From Alsobacter ponti (lineage in GTDB: Bacteria > Pseudomonadota > Alphaproteobacteria > Rhizobiales > Beijerinckiaceae), in NCBI RefSeq assembly GCF_024294805.1, contig NZ_JANCLU010000018.1:1-64000 (forward strand): 64,000 nt of DNA, written 5' to 3'. Shown piece after piece: positions 35,776-45,221 of the stretch. Numbering within the stretch: position 1 is the first letter of the stretch; the number at the start of each line of letters is the position of its first letter. The notes under the pieces are model-generated. The model was given only the letters and a program-made list of their open reading frames with translations, made no database searches and was not told the origin of the DNA. The position numbers and the translations under genes are program-made.

Positions 35776-36948
35776 ATGAGCAAGACGACGCCCGGCGTGC
35801 GGCCGGTCAATCCGCATTTTTCGTCCGGCCCCTGCGCCAAGCGCCCCGGCTGGAACCTCCAGGCCCTCTCGGACGCCTCCCTCGGCCGCTCGCACCGGGC
35901 CAAGGTCGGCAAGGCGAAGCTGAAGCAGGCCATCGACCTCACCCGCGACATTCTCCAGGTTCCGGCGGACTACCGCATCGCCATTGTTCCGGCGTCCGAC
36001 ACCGGCGCGGTGGAAATGGCGCTATGGTCGCTCCTGGGCGCGCGCGGCGTCGACATGCTGGCCTGGGAGAGCTTCGGCGAGGGCTGGATCACCGACGTCG
36101 TCAAGCAGCTCAAACTCAAGGACGCCCGCGTCATCAAGGCCGGCTACGGCGACATCGTCGACCTCGCCTCCGTCAACTTCGACAACGACGTCGTGTTCAC
36201 CTGGAACGGCACGACCTCCGGCGTGCGCGTGCCGAACGGCGACTGGATCCCGACCGACCGCAAGGGGCTGACCATCTGCGACGCCACCTCGGCAGCCTTC
36301 GCGCAGAGGCTCGACTGGCCGAAGCTCGATGTGGTCACCTTCTCCTGGCAGAAGGTGCTGGGCGGCGAGGCCGCGCATGGAATGCTCATCCTCTCGCCTC
36401 GCGCGGCGGAGCGGCTGACCACCTACACGCCGGCCTGGCCGCTGCCGAAGATCTTCCGCATGACCTCGGGCGGCAAGCTCACCGAAGGCCTGTTCCAGGG
36501 CGAGACGATCAACACGCCCTCCATGCTGTGTGTGGAGGACTATATCGACGCCCTGCAATGGGCGGCCTCGATCGGCGGCCTTGATGGGCTCATCGCCCGC
36601 GCCGACGCCAACACCAAGGCCGTCGCGGACTACGTCGCGGCCAATCCCTGGCTCGAATTCCTGGCCAAGGATCCCGCCACGCGGTCCAACACCAGCGTGT
36701 GCCTTGTCTTCGGCGCGCCCGAGCTGCGGGCGCTGCCGGCCGACCGTCAGGCCGCCTTCGCCAAGTCGGTCGCCGACCTGCTCGAGAAGCAGGGCGTCGG
36801 CTTCGACACCGGCGCGTACCGCGACGCGCCTCCCGGCTTGCGCATCTGGTGCGGCGCCACGGTCGAGACATCCGACGTGGCCGCCCTCATGCAGTGGGTC
36901 GGCTGGGCGTACGAGCAGGCGAAGTCCTCCCTCTCGCAGGCCGCCTGA
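35776..36948 (+). CDS. serC: Phosphoserine aminotransferase
   Basis: The 390-residue PLP enzyme makes O-phosphoserine from 3-phosphohydroxypyruvate and glutamate. Features are [15 protein letters not shown] near the N-terminus, [12 protein letters not shown], and the PLP-lysine motif [15 protein letters not shown] (Lys193). The C-terminus matches the long alphaproteobacterial SerC subfamily. The ATG at 35776 is used; the frame upstream is leader RNA. It is controlled by a structured leader and followed by serA, from which it is separated by 184 bases of hairpin-rich DNA. Confidence 0.96.
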   Translation: MSKTTPGVRPVNPHFSSGPCAKRPGWNLQALSDASLGRSHRAKVGKAKLKQAIDLTRDILQVPADYRIAIVPASDTGAVEMALWSLLGARGVDMLAWESFGEGWITDVVKQLKLKDARVIKAGYGDIVDLASVNFDNDVVFTWNGTTSGVRVPNGDWIPTDRKGLTICDATSAAFAQRLDWPKLDVVTFSWQKVLGGEAAHGMLILSPRAAERLTTYTPAWPLPKIFRMTSGGKLTEGLFQGETINTPSMLCVEDYIDALQWAASIGGLDGLIARADANTKAVADYVAANPWLEFLAKDPATRSNTSVCLVFGAPELRALPADRQAAFAKSVADLLEKQGVGFDTGAYRDAPPGLRIWCGATVETSDVAALMQWVGWAYEQAKSSLSQAA

Positions 36949-36958
36949 GACGCGGCCG

Positions 36959-37053
36959 CGCCCTCCCTCAGGAGGGCAGACCGCGCGTAACGACCGGCCG
37001 CCGCCAGGGCGGCCCGGGCGTCCGCCGTTCACCGGGCGCGGTGGGCGGACGCC
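36959..37053 (+). other. Hairpin-rich spacer between serC and serA
   Basis: Two hairpins are seen. One is a 7-bp GCCCTCC/GGAGGGC stem near 36959-36977. The other is an exceptional long stem, GGCGTCCGCC (37017-37026) with GGCGGACGCC (37044-37053), stacked on CACCG-ggcg-CGGTG. No T-run follows directly, so it is more an RNA structure than a classical terminator. It may limit or regulate serA read-through. Confidence 0.6.
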
Positions 37054-37132
37054 GCTCGCAACGGATCATTCCCCTTTTCAGCGCCGCGCAGGCGCGGCTC
37101 CCCACAGGGAGCGCTCACCAAGGATCATCCAC

Positions 37133-38713
37133 ATGACCCCTCGCGTTCTCATTTCGGACCAGCTCAGCGACGCCGCCGTCGCCATCTTCAAGGAGCGCGG
37201 CGTCGAGGTCGACTTCCGGCCCGGCATCGACAAGGACGAGCTCGCCGCCATCATCGGCGACTATGACGGCCTCGCCATTCGCTCCGCCACCAAGGTCACC
37301 GCCAAGCTGCTGGAGAACGCCACGCGGCTGAAGGTCGTCGGCCGGGCGGGCATCGGCGTCGACAACGTCGACATCCCGGCTGCCACGGCGCGCGGCGTGA
37401 TCGTCATGAACACGCCCTTCGGCAACTCGATCACCACGGCGGAGCACGCCATCGCGATGATGTTCGCGCTGGCCCGCGAAATCCCCGCCGCCGACGCCTC
37501 CACCCAGGCTGGCAAGTGGGAAAAGAACCGCTTCATGGGCGTCGAGATCACGGGAAAGACGCTCGGCATCATCGGCTGCGGCAATATCGGCTCCATCGTC
37601 GCCGACCGCGCGGTGGGCCTGAAGATGCGGGTCGTGGCCTTCGACCCGTTCCTCTCGCCGGAGCGCGCGCTGGACATCGGCGTCGAGAAGGTGGAGCTGG
37701 ACGAGCTGCTGGCCCGCGCTGACTTCATCACGCTTCACACGCCGATGACGGCGCAGACCAAGAACATCCTGTCGGCGGAAAACCTCGCCAGGACGAAGAA
37801 GGGCGTGCGCATCGTCAACTGCGCGCGCGGCGGCCTCGTCGACGAGGCGGCGCTGCGCGAGGCGCTGCTGTCCGGCCATGTCGCCGGCGCGGCCTTCGAC
37901 GTGTTCTCGGTGGAGCCGGCCAAGGAGAACCCGCTGTTCGGCCTGCCGAACGTTGTCTGCACGCCGCATCTCGGCGCCGCGACGAACGAGGCGCAGGAGA
38001 ACGTGGCGCTCCAGGTCGCCGAGCAGATGTCGGACTATCTCGTCCGCGGGGCGATCTCCAACGCCATCAACTTCCCGTCGATCACGGCCGAGGAAGCGCC
38101 GCGCCTGAAGCCGTTCATCGCGCTGGCCGAGCGCCTGGGCTCGTTTGCCGGCCAGCTCACCGAGAGCGGCATCAAGGAAGTCCGCATCACCTATGAGGGC
38201 GCGGTCTCCGGCCTGAAGATCAAGGCGCTCACGGCGGCGGCGATCGCCGGCCTGCTGCGGCCGCTGCTGCAGGACGTGAACGTCGTCTCGGCCCCGATCG
38301 TCGCCAAGGAGCGCGGCATCGCCATCGAGGAGACGACGCGCGAGGCCGAGGGCGACTTCGAGTCGCTCGTCACGCTCACCGTCGTCACCGAGCGGCAGGA
38401 GCGCTCTGTCTCCGGCACCGTGTTCCACGACGGCAAGCCGCGGATCGTCGCGATCAAGGGCATCAAGGTCGACGCGGAGTTCGGCCCCTCGATGATCTAC
38501 GTGACCAACGAGGACAAGCCCGGCTTCATCGGCCGCTTCGCCAGCCTGCTCGGCGACGCCGGCGTCAACATCGCCACCTTCGCGCTGGGGCGCGACGCCC
38601 AGGGCGGATCGGCCATCGCGCTGGTCGAGGTGGACGGCGAGGCGCCGGCCGCCGTCATCGACAGGATCCAGGGCATCGCGGGTGTGAAGCAAGTGAAGCC
38701 GCTGCGCTTCTGA
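37133..38713 (+). CDS. serA: D-3-phosphoglycerate dehydrogenase
   Basis: The 526-residue long-form enzyme starts serine synthesis. The substrate domain precedes an NAD-binding Rossmann fold with IIGCGNIGSIV (about 145-155). The catalytic set follows: Arg in NCARGGLVDE, then Glu and His in TPHLGAATNE. A C-terminal intervening (ASB) domain and ACT domain (about 455-526, SMIYVTNEDKPGFIGRFAS) complete the long form. AAGGA lies eight bases before the ATG. With serC it provides two steps of the phosphorylated serine pathway; serB is not in the window. Confidence 0.97.
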   Translation: MTPRVLISDQLSDAAVAIFKERGVEVDFRPGIDKDELAAIIGDYDGLAIRSATKVTAKLLENATRLKVVGRAGIGVDNVDIPAATARGVIVMNTPFGNSITTAEHAIAMMFALAREIPAADASTQAGKWEKNRFMGVEITGKTLGIIGCGNIGSIVADRAVGLKMRVVAFDPFLSPERALDIGVEKVELDELLARADFITLHTPMTAQTKNILSAENLARTKKGVRIVNCARGGLVDEAALREALLSGHVAGAAFDVFSVEPAKENPLFGLPNVVCTPHLGAATNEAQENVALQVAEQMSDYLVRGAISNAINFPSITAEEAPRLKPFIALAERLGSFAGQLTESGIKEVRITYEGAVSGLKIKALTAAAIAGLLRPLLQDVNVVSAPIVAKERGIAIEETTREAEGDFESLVTLTVVTERQERSVSGTVFHDGKPRIVAIKGIKVDAEFGPSMIYVTNEDKPGFIGRFASLLGDAGVNIATFALGRDAQGGSAIALVEVDGEAPAAVIDRIQGIAGVKQVKPLRF

Positions 38714-38738
38714 CCGCGCGCCGGAACCGTCGGTTCCA

Positions 38739-38790
38739 CGCCCCGCCGCGCGTTCTCCCATTGAGAAGGCGGCGGGGCGTTCCTATTTTC
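38739..38790 (+). terminator. Intrinsic terminator of serA
   Basis: CGCCCCGCCGC (38739-38749) pairs perfectly with GCGGCGGGGCG (38769-38779), and TTCTC pairs with GAGAA inside. It is followed by TTCCTATTTT. Confidence 0.8.
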
Positions 38791-38826
38791 AGGCTAAGGA
38801 CGCCACGAACCGGCGAGGGACTCGTC

Positions 38827-39168
38827 ATGATCCCGCACGCTTCAGCACTCCGCCTCGTCTTTGCCCTCGCCACGCTGGCCGTCGCCGCGCCGGCGCTCGG
38901 GCAGAGCCAGTTGCCGCTGCGCGACTATGGCTACGACCGGCGCTACCACAAGGACGAGACGATCCGGGGCGGCTCGCAGACTTATTACGGTCGGTCCGGG
39001 CGCAGCGGACTCGGCGAGGACGGCGCGCGGCGAAACGCCGACCGGCTCCAGGGCGCGCGGCGCGGCGACTCCCTCGACCTGCGGACGCGACCCTTCGACG
39101 ACAAGGGCGCGCCGCTCGGAAGCCGTCCGTCCATCGATGGCGCGCGGCCTCGCAGCTTCAGCGACTGA
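38827..39168 (+). CDS. Small secreted hypothetical protein
   Basis: The 113-residue protein has a signal peptide (about 1-22, LRLVFALATLAVAAPALGQ). The mature part is short, polar and rich in arginine, glycine and aspartate (YGYDRRYHKDETIRGGSQTYY, RRGDSLDLRTRPFDDKG). No family is recognised. It is probably periplasmic or surface-associated. The start at 38827 is the first giving a proper signal sequence. Its last 11 bases overlap the convergent EamA gene's end. Confidence 0.65.
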   Translation: MIPHASALRLVFALATLAVAAPALGQSQLPLRDYGYDRRYHKDETIRGGSQTYYGRSGRSGLGEDGARRNADRLQGARRGDSLDLRTRPFDDKGAPLGSRPSIDGARPRSFSD

Positions 39169-40084
39169 CGTCCGGCTGCCTGGGTCGCCCCAGCCGTTCG
39201 GCGAGCACGATGCCGCCGAGCACCAGAGCGAGGGCCACCGTCTCGGGGATGCCGAACGGCTCCCCCAGCAGCACGACGGCGAGAATCGACCCGAACACCG
39301 GGGTGAGGTTCATGAACAGGCCCGCTCGGCTCGGGCCGATCAGCTCGACGCCGCGCATGAACAGCACCTGCGCCAGCAGCGACGGGAACAGCGCGATGAA
39401 GACGAGCGTCGCGAGACCTGTGGGCGTCGGCCATTGCGTCGCGCCGAGCGCCATCTCGATGGCCAGCAGCGGCAGCGAAGTCAGGAACGCCGCCGCCGCC
39501 ATGGCCGTGAAGAACACGAGCGCGGGCAACGCCGGCCGCCTGCGCAGCGCCAGCGTGTAGGCCGTGTAGAACACGCAGGCGACCAGCATGAGAACGTCGC
39601 CGAAGTTCAGCGTCAGGCTTTTCAGCCGCTCCCAGTCGCCGTGGCCGGCCAGCACGGCGATGCCGACCAGCGTCACCAGCGCGCCGACCGTCTGCATGAG
39701 AGTGGGGCGCGTGCCGAACACGAGGAGCCCGCCCAGCATCACGAACACTGGAAACGAGCCCTGCGTGATCGCGATGTTGACCGCGGTCGTGTAGTGGCCG
39801 GCCAGGTAGAACAGCGCGTTGAAGGCGGTGAATCCGATGGCGCCCATCAGCGCGATCTTCGGCCATTGCCGCCGCAACTCGGGCGCGCAGCCGCGGATTT
39901 CCCGGCGAGTGAAGAGGACCAGCACCGCGAGCGCCACGGCCCAGCGGCCCGCCGTGATCGACATGGCCGAGATCTGGCCCACGGCGAAGCGGCTCGCCAC
40001 CGCATTGCCCGCCCACATGAAGGTGGTGAGCCCGAGCAGGACATAGGCCTGGCCCGAGAGCCACGCGCGAACGGCTGCGATCAA
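39158..40084 (-). CDS. DMT-superfamily EamA-type transporter
   Basis: The 308-residue inner-membrane protein has ten hydrophobic helices arranged as two EamA repeats, roughly residues 10-145 and 160-295. Typical pieces are LLGLTTFMWAGNAVASRFAVG at the start and VELIGPSRAGLFMNLTPVFGSILAVVLLGE in the second repeat. Relatives export amino acids or metabolites; the substrate here is unknown. It ends tail-to-tail inside the preceding secreted-protein gene. Its upstream neighbour on the other strand is the glutamine amidotransferase, divergently transcribed. Confidence 0.9.
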   Translation of the reverse strand: MIAAVRAWLSGQAYVLLGLTTFMWAGNAVASRFAVGQISAMSITAGRWAVALAVLVLFTRREIRGCAPELRRQWPKIALMGAIGFTAFNALFYLAGHYTTAVNIAITQGSFPVFVMLGGLLVFGTRPTLMQTVGALVTLVGIAVLAGHGDWERLKSLTLNFGDVLMLVACVFYTAYTLALRRRPALPALVFFTAMAAAAFLTSLPLLAIEMALGATQWPTPTGLATLVFIALFPSLLAQVLFMRGVELIGPSRAGLFMNLTPVFGSILAVVLLGEPFGIPETVALALVLGGIVLAERLGRPRQPDVSR

Positions 40085-40189
40085 CCCTGTCCTCCCGGCC
40101 CGCTAGTCGCGACTCTTGCCGTCCGTCGCGGGAATGATAATCAGGACGCGCCGGCGACGCAGGCGCGCCGCCCATCCCACGGACCTGTC

Positions 40190-41053
40190 ATGGCCTTACG
40201 TTTCCTGGTTGTCGAGGGCAACGCGCGCGATGCGCGTGAGCAGCACGCGCACACCTTCGGCATGACGCCGTCACAATCCTACGCCGCCGTGGTCGAGAGC
40301 CTGGCGCGGGACGCCGTGTGCGACATCGCCTTCCCGGCCGACGAAGGCGCGAACCTGCCTGATCCCGCCGGCCTCGAAAGCTATGACGGCGTCTTTCTCA
40401 CCGGCTCCGCCCTGCACGCCTATCACGGACAGCCGGAAGTGACGCGGCAGATCGAGCTGGCGCGCGCCGTGTTCCGCTCGCGCACTCCCCTGTTCGGGTC
40501 GTGCTGGGGATTGCAAATGGGCGCGCTGGCGGCGGGCGGCGATGTCGGCCCCAACCCGGTGGGGCGCGAGGTCGGGTTCGCGCGCCGGCTGACCCGGACC
40601 GACAACGGGGCCTCGCACCCGTTGCTCGCCGGTCGTCCGGCCGCATGGGACGCGCCGGCCATCCATCTCGACCTCGTCACCGCCCTGCCGGGCGACATCA
40701 CGCTGCTCGCCGGCAATGCGATGACGCCGGTGCAGGCGGCCGAAATCCGCTTCGATGGCGGGGTGATGTGGGGCGTCCAGTATCACCCCGAATTCAGCCT
40801 GGACGAACTCGCCGCGATCATCGGCCGCCGCGCTGGAATGCTTATCGGCGAAGGCTTTTTCCGCGACGAGGCCGACCACGGCGACTTCGTGGCGGACCTG
40901 AAGGCGCTCCACGCCGAGCCCGGCCGCCGCGATATCGCCTGGCGCTTCGGGCTCGACGAGCAGGTCATCGACGAGGCGCTGCGGCTCACCGAGATTCGCA
41001 ACTTCATCGACGCCAAGGTCCGGCCCTACCGCTCCGAGCGCGGCCGGGCCTGA
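40190..41053 (+). CDS. Class I glutamine amidotransferase-like protein
   Basis: The 287-residue protein contains a type 1 amidotransferase domain. The nucleophile elbow is LFGSCWGLQM (Cys105), and the His/Glu of the triad are in WGVQYHPEFS (about 195-204). No synthetase domain is attached, so it acts alone, with an unseen partner, or as a gamma-glutamyl hydrolase-like enzyme. The C-terminal 70 residues are a helical extension without a clear family. The ATG at 40190 gives the family start MALRFLVVEGN. It is followed by cfa. Confidence 0.85.
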   Translation: MALRFLVVEGNARDAREQHAHTFGMTPSQSYAAVVESLARDAVCDIAFPADEGANLPDPAGLESYDGVFLTGSALHAYHGQPEVTRQIELARAVFRSRTPLFGSCWGLQMGALAAGGDVGPNPVGREVGFARRLTRTDNGASHPLLAGRPAAWDAPAIHLDLVTALPGDITLLAGNAMTPVQAAEIRFDGGVMWGVQYHPEFSLDELAAIIGRRAGMLIGEGFFRDEADHGDFVADLKALHAEPGRRDIAWRFGLDEQVIDEALRLTEIRNFIDAKVRPYRSERGRA

Positions 41054-41137
41054 GAGCCGCCGCGTCCGCCTCGCCCTGGCGAAAACCTCAGCAACCGGCG
41101 CTCGCAAACCGCTCAAATCTCGTGCTATCCGTGGCGC

Positions 41138-42442
41138 ATGGATCAGCCCGAAAAGCGCCTGCGCGCCGCCCGCGAGATCTTCACGCGCGCGGTCCGTGAA
41201 CTCGACTTGGGATTCGGGCTGCGCCTGTGGGACGGCGGCGAAATCCCGCCGGCGCGCGGCGACAGTCCGCTGCGCGTGACCATCGCGGATGAAGGAGCGC
41301 TGGCCTCGCTGCTGCGCCGGCCGTCCCTCGACACCTTCATCCGACTTCACGTCGCGGGCCGCGTCGACTGGACCGGAGGCACGATCTTCGACCTCGCGGC
41401 GCTGCGCCCGGCGGGAAAACCCGGCCGCGCGGCGCGCCGGATCGGGCTGCTGCGGCTGCTGCGGGCCTGGTGGAGCCTCGCCCGGGCGCCGCGCGAGGCG
41501 ACGATGGAAGCCGGACGGGGCGACGCGGCGGGGACGCGGCGAGGCGACGCCGCCACGAACGCGCGGAACATCGCGCATCACTACGACGTCTCCAACGCGT
41601 TCTACCGGCTCTTTCTCGATCCGGAGATGGTCTACACCTGCGCCTATTTCTCGCCCGACTTCCATGACGATCTCGCGCGAGCGCAGCGCGACAAGTTGGA
41701 CATGATCTGCCGCAAGCTGCGCCTGCGGCCGGGCCAGCGCCATCTCGACATCGGCTGCGGCTGGGGCGCGCTGGTCTGCCACGCGGCCGAGCATCACGGC
41801 GTCCGCGCCGTCGGCATCACTCTGTCGCAGGAGCAGGCGGCGATCGCGCGCGAGCGGGTCGCCGCGCGGGGGTTGTCCGACCGGGTGGAGATCCGGCTCG
41901 TCGACTACAACGAGATGAAGGACGAGCCTTTCGACACGATTTCGTCGGTGGGGATGTTCGAGCACGTCGGCATCGACAACCACCGCGCCTATTTCGCGGC
42001 GGTGCATCGCCTGCTCAAGCCGGGCGGCCTTTATCTGCACCACGCCATCTCCCGGCCGGCCAAGGGCACGGACCGCCAGTTCCGGCGCATGCGCGCGGAG
42101 TACCGAGCGCTGGTGCGCTACATCTTCCCGGGCGGCGAACTCGACCACGTCGGCATGTCCATCGCCAATCTCGAGCGCGCGAAATTCGAGATCCACGACG
42201 TCGAAGGCTGGCGCATGCACTACGCGCGGACGACCCGGTTGTGGCACGACAACCTGCTGGCCCGGCGTGCGGAGGCGGAGGCCGAGGTCGGTCCCGAAAA
42301 GACCCGCATGTGGCTGCTCTACCTGGGTGGCTGTTCGCTGGCGTTCGAGCGCGGAGCCGTCGGCATTTTCCAGACGCTGGCCTCCCGCCGCAACAAGGGT
42401 GCGCTGCCGACACCGGCGACGCGCGCGGACCTCTATCGCTGA
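41138..42442 (+). CDS. cfa: Cyclopropane-fatty-acyl-phospholipid synthase
   Basis: The 434-residue enzyme methylates unsaturated acyl chains of membrane phospholipids using SAM. The N-terminal domain of about 140 residues precedes the methyltransferase. The SAM motif HLDIGCGWGAL is near 203-213, with NIAHHYDVSNAFYRLFLDPEMVYTCAYF and SVGMFEHVG as further CFA signatures. The C-terminal half is the catalytic lobe. The length is slightly above the usual 380-420. It overlaps the convergent nucleosidase gene by 10 bases at its 3' end. Confidence 0.94.
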   Translation: MDQPEKRLRAAREIFTRAVRELDLGFGLRLWDGGEIPPARGDSPLRVTIADEGALASLLRRPSLDTFIRLHVAGRVDWTGGTIFDLAALRPAGKPGRAARRIGLLRLLRAWWSLARAPREATMEAGRGDAAGTRRGDAATNARNIAHHYDVSNAFYRLFLDPEMVYTCAYFSPDFHDDLARAQRDKLDMICRKLRLRPGQRHLDIGCGWGALVCHAAEHHGVRAVGITLSQEQAAIARERVAARGLSDRVEIRLVDYNEMKDEPFDTISSVGMFEHVGIDNHRAYFAAVHRLLKPGGLYLHHAISRPAKGTDRQFRRMRAEYRALVRYIFPGGELDHVGMSIANLERAKFEIHDVEGWRMHYARTTRLWHDNLLARRAEAEAEVGPEKTRMWLLYLGGCSLAFERGAVGIFQTLASRRNKGALPTPATRADLYR

Positions 42443-43173
42443 GCGGCGTCCTCTCGCAGCATCGCCAGAAGCTCACGGACACAGAGCGCGGAGTTGTGCG
42501 CCGCCATGGCCGCCATCTCGGTGTAGCTGGTGTGGCTGTCCTCGCCGGCGCGGTCGGACACGGTACGAATGACGTAGGCAGGAACGCCGAAGCGATCCGC
42601 GGCTTGCGCCACGGCGTCGGATTCCATGTCGATCGCGTCGCCCGCCAGCGCCGCGCGAAGCGCGTCGCGCGTGCTGGCGCAATTCAGGAAGATGTCACCG
42701 GTCAGGATCGTGCCCAGCCGGATCGGATGCCCCAGCAAGGGGGCGACACGGTCGCGCAACCGTTCCAGCACCGTGACGGTTTCGGGCGGAAGCGCCCGCG
42801 GCTGCGTCAGCTCGGGCGCGCCAATGGGAATGACGCCCGTTTCGACGCGGGTGAAACGGCCCGCCGAGACGATGCCGTAATCGTGGGTGGCCATACGCTC
42901 GGCCAGCAGGACGGAACCGACCGGCAGGTCCTCGGCGAGGCCGCCGGCCACGCCTGAAAACACCATCGCCCGGCAGTTCCCCCTCGCCAGCAGGAGAGTC
43001 GCCAGGATCGCCGCGTTCACCTTGCCGATCCCCGACCGCGCCAGCACGACCGGCTGGCCGTCATACGACCCCTGGCGCGCAAGAAAGCCGGCCAACTCCA
43101 CCTCGTGCGGCGCGTCGACATGGGCGAGCAGCGCGGCGAATTCCTCGGGCGTGGCGCAGACGACGGCGATCAT
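42433..43173 (-). CDS. mtnN: 5'-methylthioadenosine/S-adenosylhomocysteine nucleosidase-like protein
   Basis: The 246-residue protein matches the MTA/SAH nucleosidase (PNP/UDP) family, which releases adenine from methylthioadenosine or SAH. Recognisable parts are IAVVCATPEEFAAL, SGIGKVNAAI, VFSGVAGGL, ILTGDIFL, the purine-binding DMESDAVAQAA with the catalytic Glu, and RTVSDRAGEDS with the catalytic Asp. Proximity to cfa fits SAH clearance after methyl transfer, but the genes are convergent and not co-transcribed. Other family members act on different nucleosides. Confidence 0.85.
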   Translation of the reverse strand: MIAVVCATPEEFAALLAHVDAPHEVELAGFLARQGSYDGQPVVLARSGIGKVNAAILATLLLARGNCRAMVFSGVAGGLAEDLPVGSVLLAERMATHDYGIVSAGRFTRVETGVIPIGAPELTQPRALPPETVTVLERLRDRVAPLLGHPIRLGTILTGDIFLNCASTRDALRAALAGDAIDMESDAVAQAADRFGVPAYVIRTVSDRAGEDSHTSYTEMAAMAAHNSALCVRELLAMLREDAAQR

Positions 43174-43250
43174 GGCGGACCCGATTGGAGCAGCGGCGGC
43201 AAGCCTAGCGGCGGCGGAGCGTAAATCGCAATCGCCTCACGCCGCATCGG

Positions 43251-43472
43251 TCATCCGCGCGAGCGGCCCGTCTCCGGCCTGATGCCGCGCAGCGCAAGGG
43301 ACAGGCGCATATGGGCACGGGCGGACGTGGCGAGCAGGTCGACCCGCCGCGCCTCCCAGGCGCAGGCCTCGCCGCGGATGACTCGCCTGCGGATATCACG
43401 CGCCAGAGCGAGATCATCCCATGCCGATTTGGCCATCGTTTCGGCGAATGCCGCGTCGTTGTCCGAAGCCAT
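43251..43472 (-). CDS. Small hypothetical protein
   Basis: This 73-residue frame starts MASDNDAAFAETMAKSAWDDL with an AGGA site six bases ahead. It is helical and charged, with no signal peptide or recognised family. It reads in the same direction as the nucleosidase gene, 77 bases upstream of it, so it may be co-transcribed with it. Coding potential is plausible but unproven. Confidence 0.5.
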   Translation of the reverse strand: MASDNDAAFAETMAKSAWDDLALARDIRRRVIRGEACAWEARRVDLLATSARAHMRLSLALRGIRPETGRSRG

Positions 43473-43595
43473 CTGCCATCCTGTCATCCGGCAGACAGGG
43501 TGCGGCGGCTTCACGATGCAATCAACGGTTTAGTGCGGGTTGTCCTCAGCTTGTGCACGCCTCCGCGCGTCGTTCCCCGCGCGGAGGCGCAAAGA

Positions 43596-44021
43596 TCAAG
43601 CGAGGCGCGCGTCGAGGGTGATGGAGATCGCCGACAGCGCCTTGGAGACGGGGCAGCCCGCCTTCGCCTTTTCCGCCAGCTCGGTGAATTTCGCCTGGTC
43701 GATTCCGGGCACCTTGCCGACGAGCGTCAATGCGCTTCCGGTGATGCCCGTGCCGGGGATTAGTTCGACGGCGGCGGTCACGTTGAGGTTCTCCGCCGGT
43801 GTGCCGTTCTCGGCGAGGAAATGCGAAAGCTGCATCGCGAAGCACCCAGCGTGCGCGGCGGCGATCAGTTCCTCGGGATTGGTGCCCGAGCGCCCGGCCT
43901 CGTCGACGAAGCGGCCCTTGAACGTATAGGGCTGCCCGGCGAAGACGCCGCTCTGCATGTCGAGTGTGCCGCCGCCGTCCTTCAACGTTCCGGTCCAGTT
44001 CGCGGTCGCCGTACGCTTCAT
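43596..44021 (-). CDS. osmC: OsmC family peroxiredoxin
   Basis: The 141-residue thiol peroxidase reduces organic hydroperoxides. The two redox cysteines are present: Cys60 in AAHAGCFAMQLSHFL and Cys123 in KAGCPVSKAL. The N-terminal RTATANWTGTLKDGGGTL and GTNPEELIAA match the OsmC subgroup rather than Ohr. Length is standard. It is monocistronic, with a GC-rich hairpin downstream (43559-43590) that lacks a strong T-run. It was likely recruited to oxidative or osmotic stress. Confidence 0.93.
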   Translation of the reverse strand: MKRTATANWTGTLKDGGGTLDMQSGVFAGQPYTFKGRFVDEAGRSGTNPEELIAAAHAGCFAMQLSHFLAENGTPAENLNVTAAVELIPGTGITGSALTLVGKVPGIDQAKFTELAEKAKAGCPVSKALSAISITLDARLA

Positions 44022-44299
44022 GGGTATCCTCCGTGGAATCCGTCGCCGGGCCCGGGGGAGCCTCGGCGAAGGACCCAGTAGGTAGGAGAAACGAGGCGGG
44101 GGTCAATCCGGCGACGAGGGCACGCGTCAAGCTCAAGTTTCGTCTCGTAGCGACACGCATCAAGCGAAAGCGCTGCAATTTCCTATCTCAAGTTGAGAGA
44201 CACTTTACCCAAGATGGGACTTGCGATTGCACAATCTTGGGCGTTCCATATTTTCGCAGGCCTATGCCGTGCCCTGCCGAGACGCGAGGGTGTCTGACG

Positions 44300-45076
44300 A
44301 TGCGCCTGTTTCGTCCCGCTTCCCTCTGGGTGATCGCGTGCCTGCTTGTGCTGGGGCCGGCGGGCGCCGGCCGCGCCTTGGCAGCCGAGCCGACCCTGGC
44401 CGACGCCGCCTCCGCTTATGACAGGGGGGAGCACCTTCGCGCGCAGCGCCTGCTGAAGCCGCTCGCGTTGCGCGGCGACGTCGCGGCGCAGCATCTCCTA
44501 GCGATCATGTACGCCGAAGGGCAGGGCGTCCCAAAGGACGCCGAGGAAGCGCTACGCTGGCTGCGCCTGTCGGCCGAGAAGGGCTTCGCGCCGTCGCAAT
44601 ACAACCTGGGTGTCCGCTATGCCGACGGGCTCGATGTTGAACAGGACGACGGCCAGGCCGTCGCCTGGTTCAGGCGGGCCGCCGACCAGGGGCACGCCGA
44701 GGCCGCCTACAATCTCGGGGTGATGTACGCATCCGGCCGAGGCCTCGCGCAGGATTTCACGGAAGCCGCGAGCTGGTATGAGCGCGCCGCCCGCCAGGGC
44801 GTCGCGGACGCCCAGTACAATCTCGGCTTCTCCTACGCCAACGGGTTTGGAGTCGCCCGCGATCCGGCGAAGGCGTACGCCTGGCTCAGCGCCGCGGCGC
44901 GCGGATTCGGGGAGATGGACCCGGATGGGCGGTCGCTTGCCCTGGACGCGCGCGAGGAAGTGGCGAAGTTGCTCTCGCCCGACGATCAGGCCGCCGCCGC
45001 CCAAGCCGCCGCCACGCCCGATCCGGCCGCGACGATCCAGTCCGCGGAGGATCCCGGCCACCGCCTGCACATGTGA
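44300..45076 (+). CDS. Secreted Sel1-repeat protein
   Basis: The 258-residue protein has a signal peptide (about 1-30, [18 protein letters not shown]). Five Sel1-like repeats follow at about 45-220, for example AIMYAEGQGVPKDAEEALRWL, LGVRYADGLDVEQDDGQAVAWF, LGVMYASGRGLAQDFTEAASWY and LGFSYANGFGVARDPAKAYAWL. The C-terminus is alanine/proline rich. It is a paralogue-like relative of the protein at 16010. The start at 44300 is used; an ATG thirteen codons upstream would push the signal peptide inward. It lies upstream of the PilZ gene, in the same orientation. Confidence 0.9.
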   Translation: MRLFRPASLWVIACLLVLGPAGAGRALAAEPTLADAASAYDRGEHLRAQRLLKPLALRGDVAAQHLLAIMYAEGQGVPKDAEEALRWLRLSAEKGFAPSQYNLGVRYADGLDVEQDDGQAVAWFRRAADQGHAEAAYNLGVMYASGRGLAQDFTEAASWYERAARQGVADAQYNLGFSYANGFGVARDPAKAYAWLSAAARGFGEMDPDGRSLALDAREEVAKLLSPDDQAAAAQAAATPDPAATIQSAEDPGHRLHM

Positions 45077-45221
45077 ACGGCTGTCGCGCCGAATGGGCAC
45101 GACGTGCGCACGAAATCGCACCAATGACTCCGTGAACGATGCAATGAAGCGTCGGCCGCAAAACTTCCGAAAGGATTGCGTGAAATCCTGACCTCCCATT
45201 GGGCGGCAAAGAGACCATGCG

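Noticed and set aside
43559-43590. Terminator of osmC
   Set aside because: The hairpin is perfect (CTCCGCGCG with CGCGCGGAG), but neither strand has a T-run, so it was not called as a terminator.
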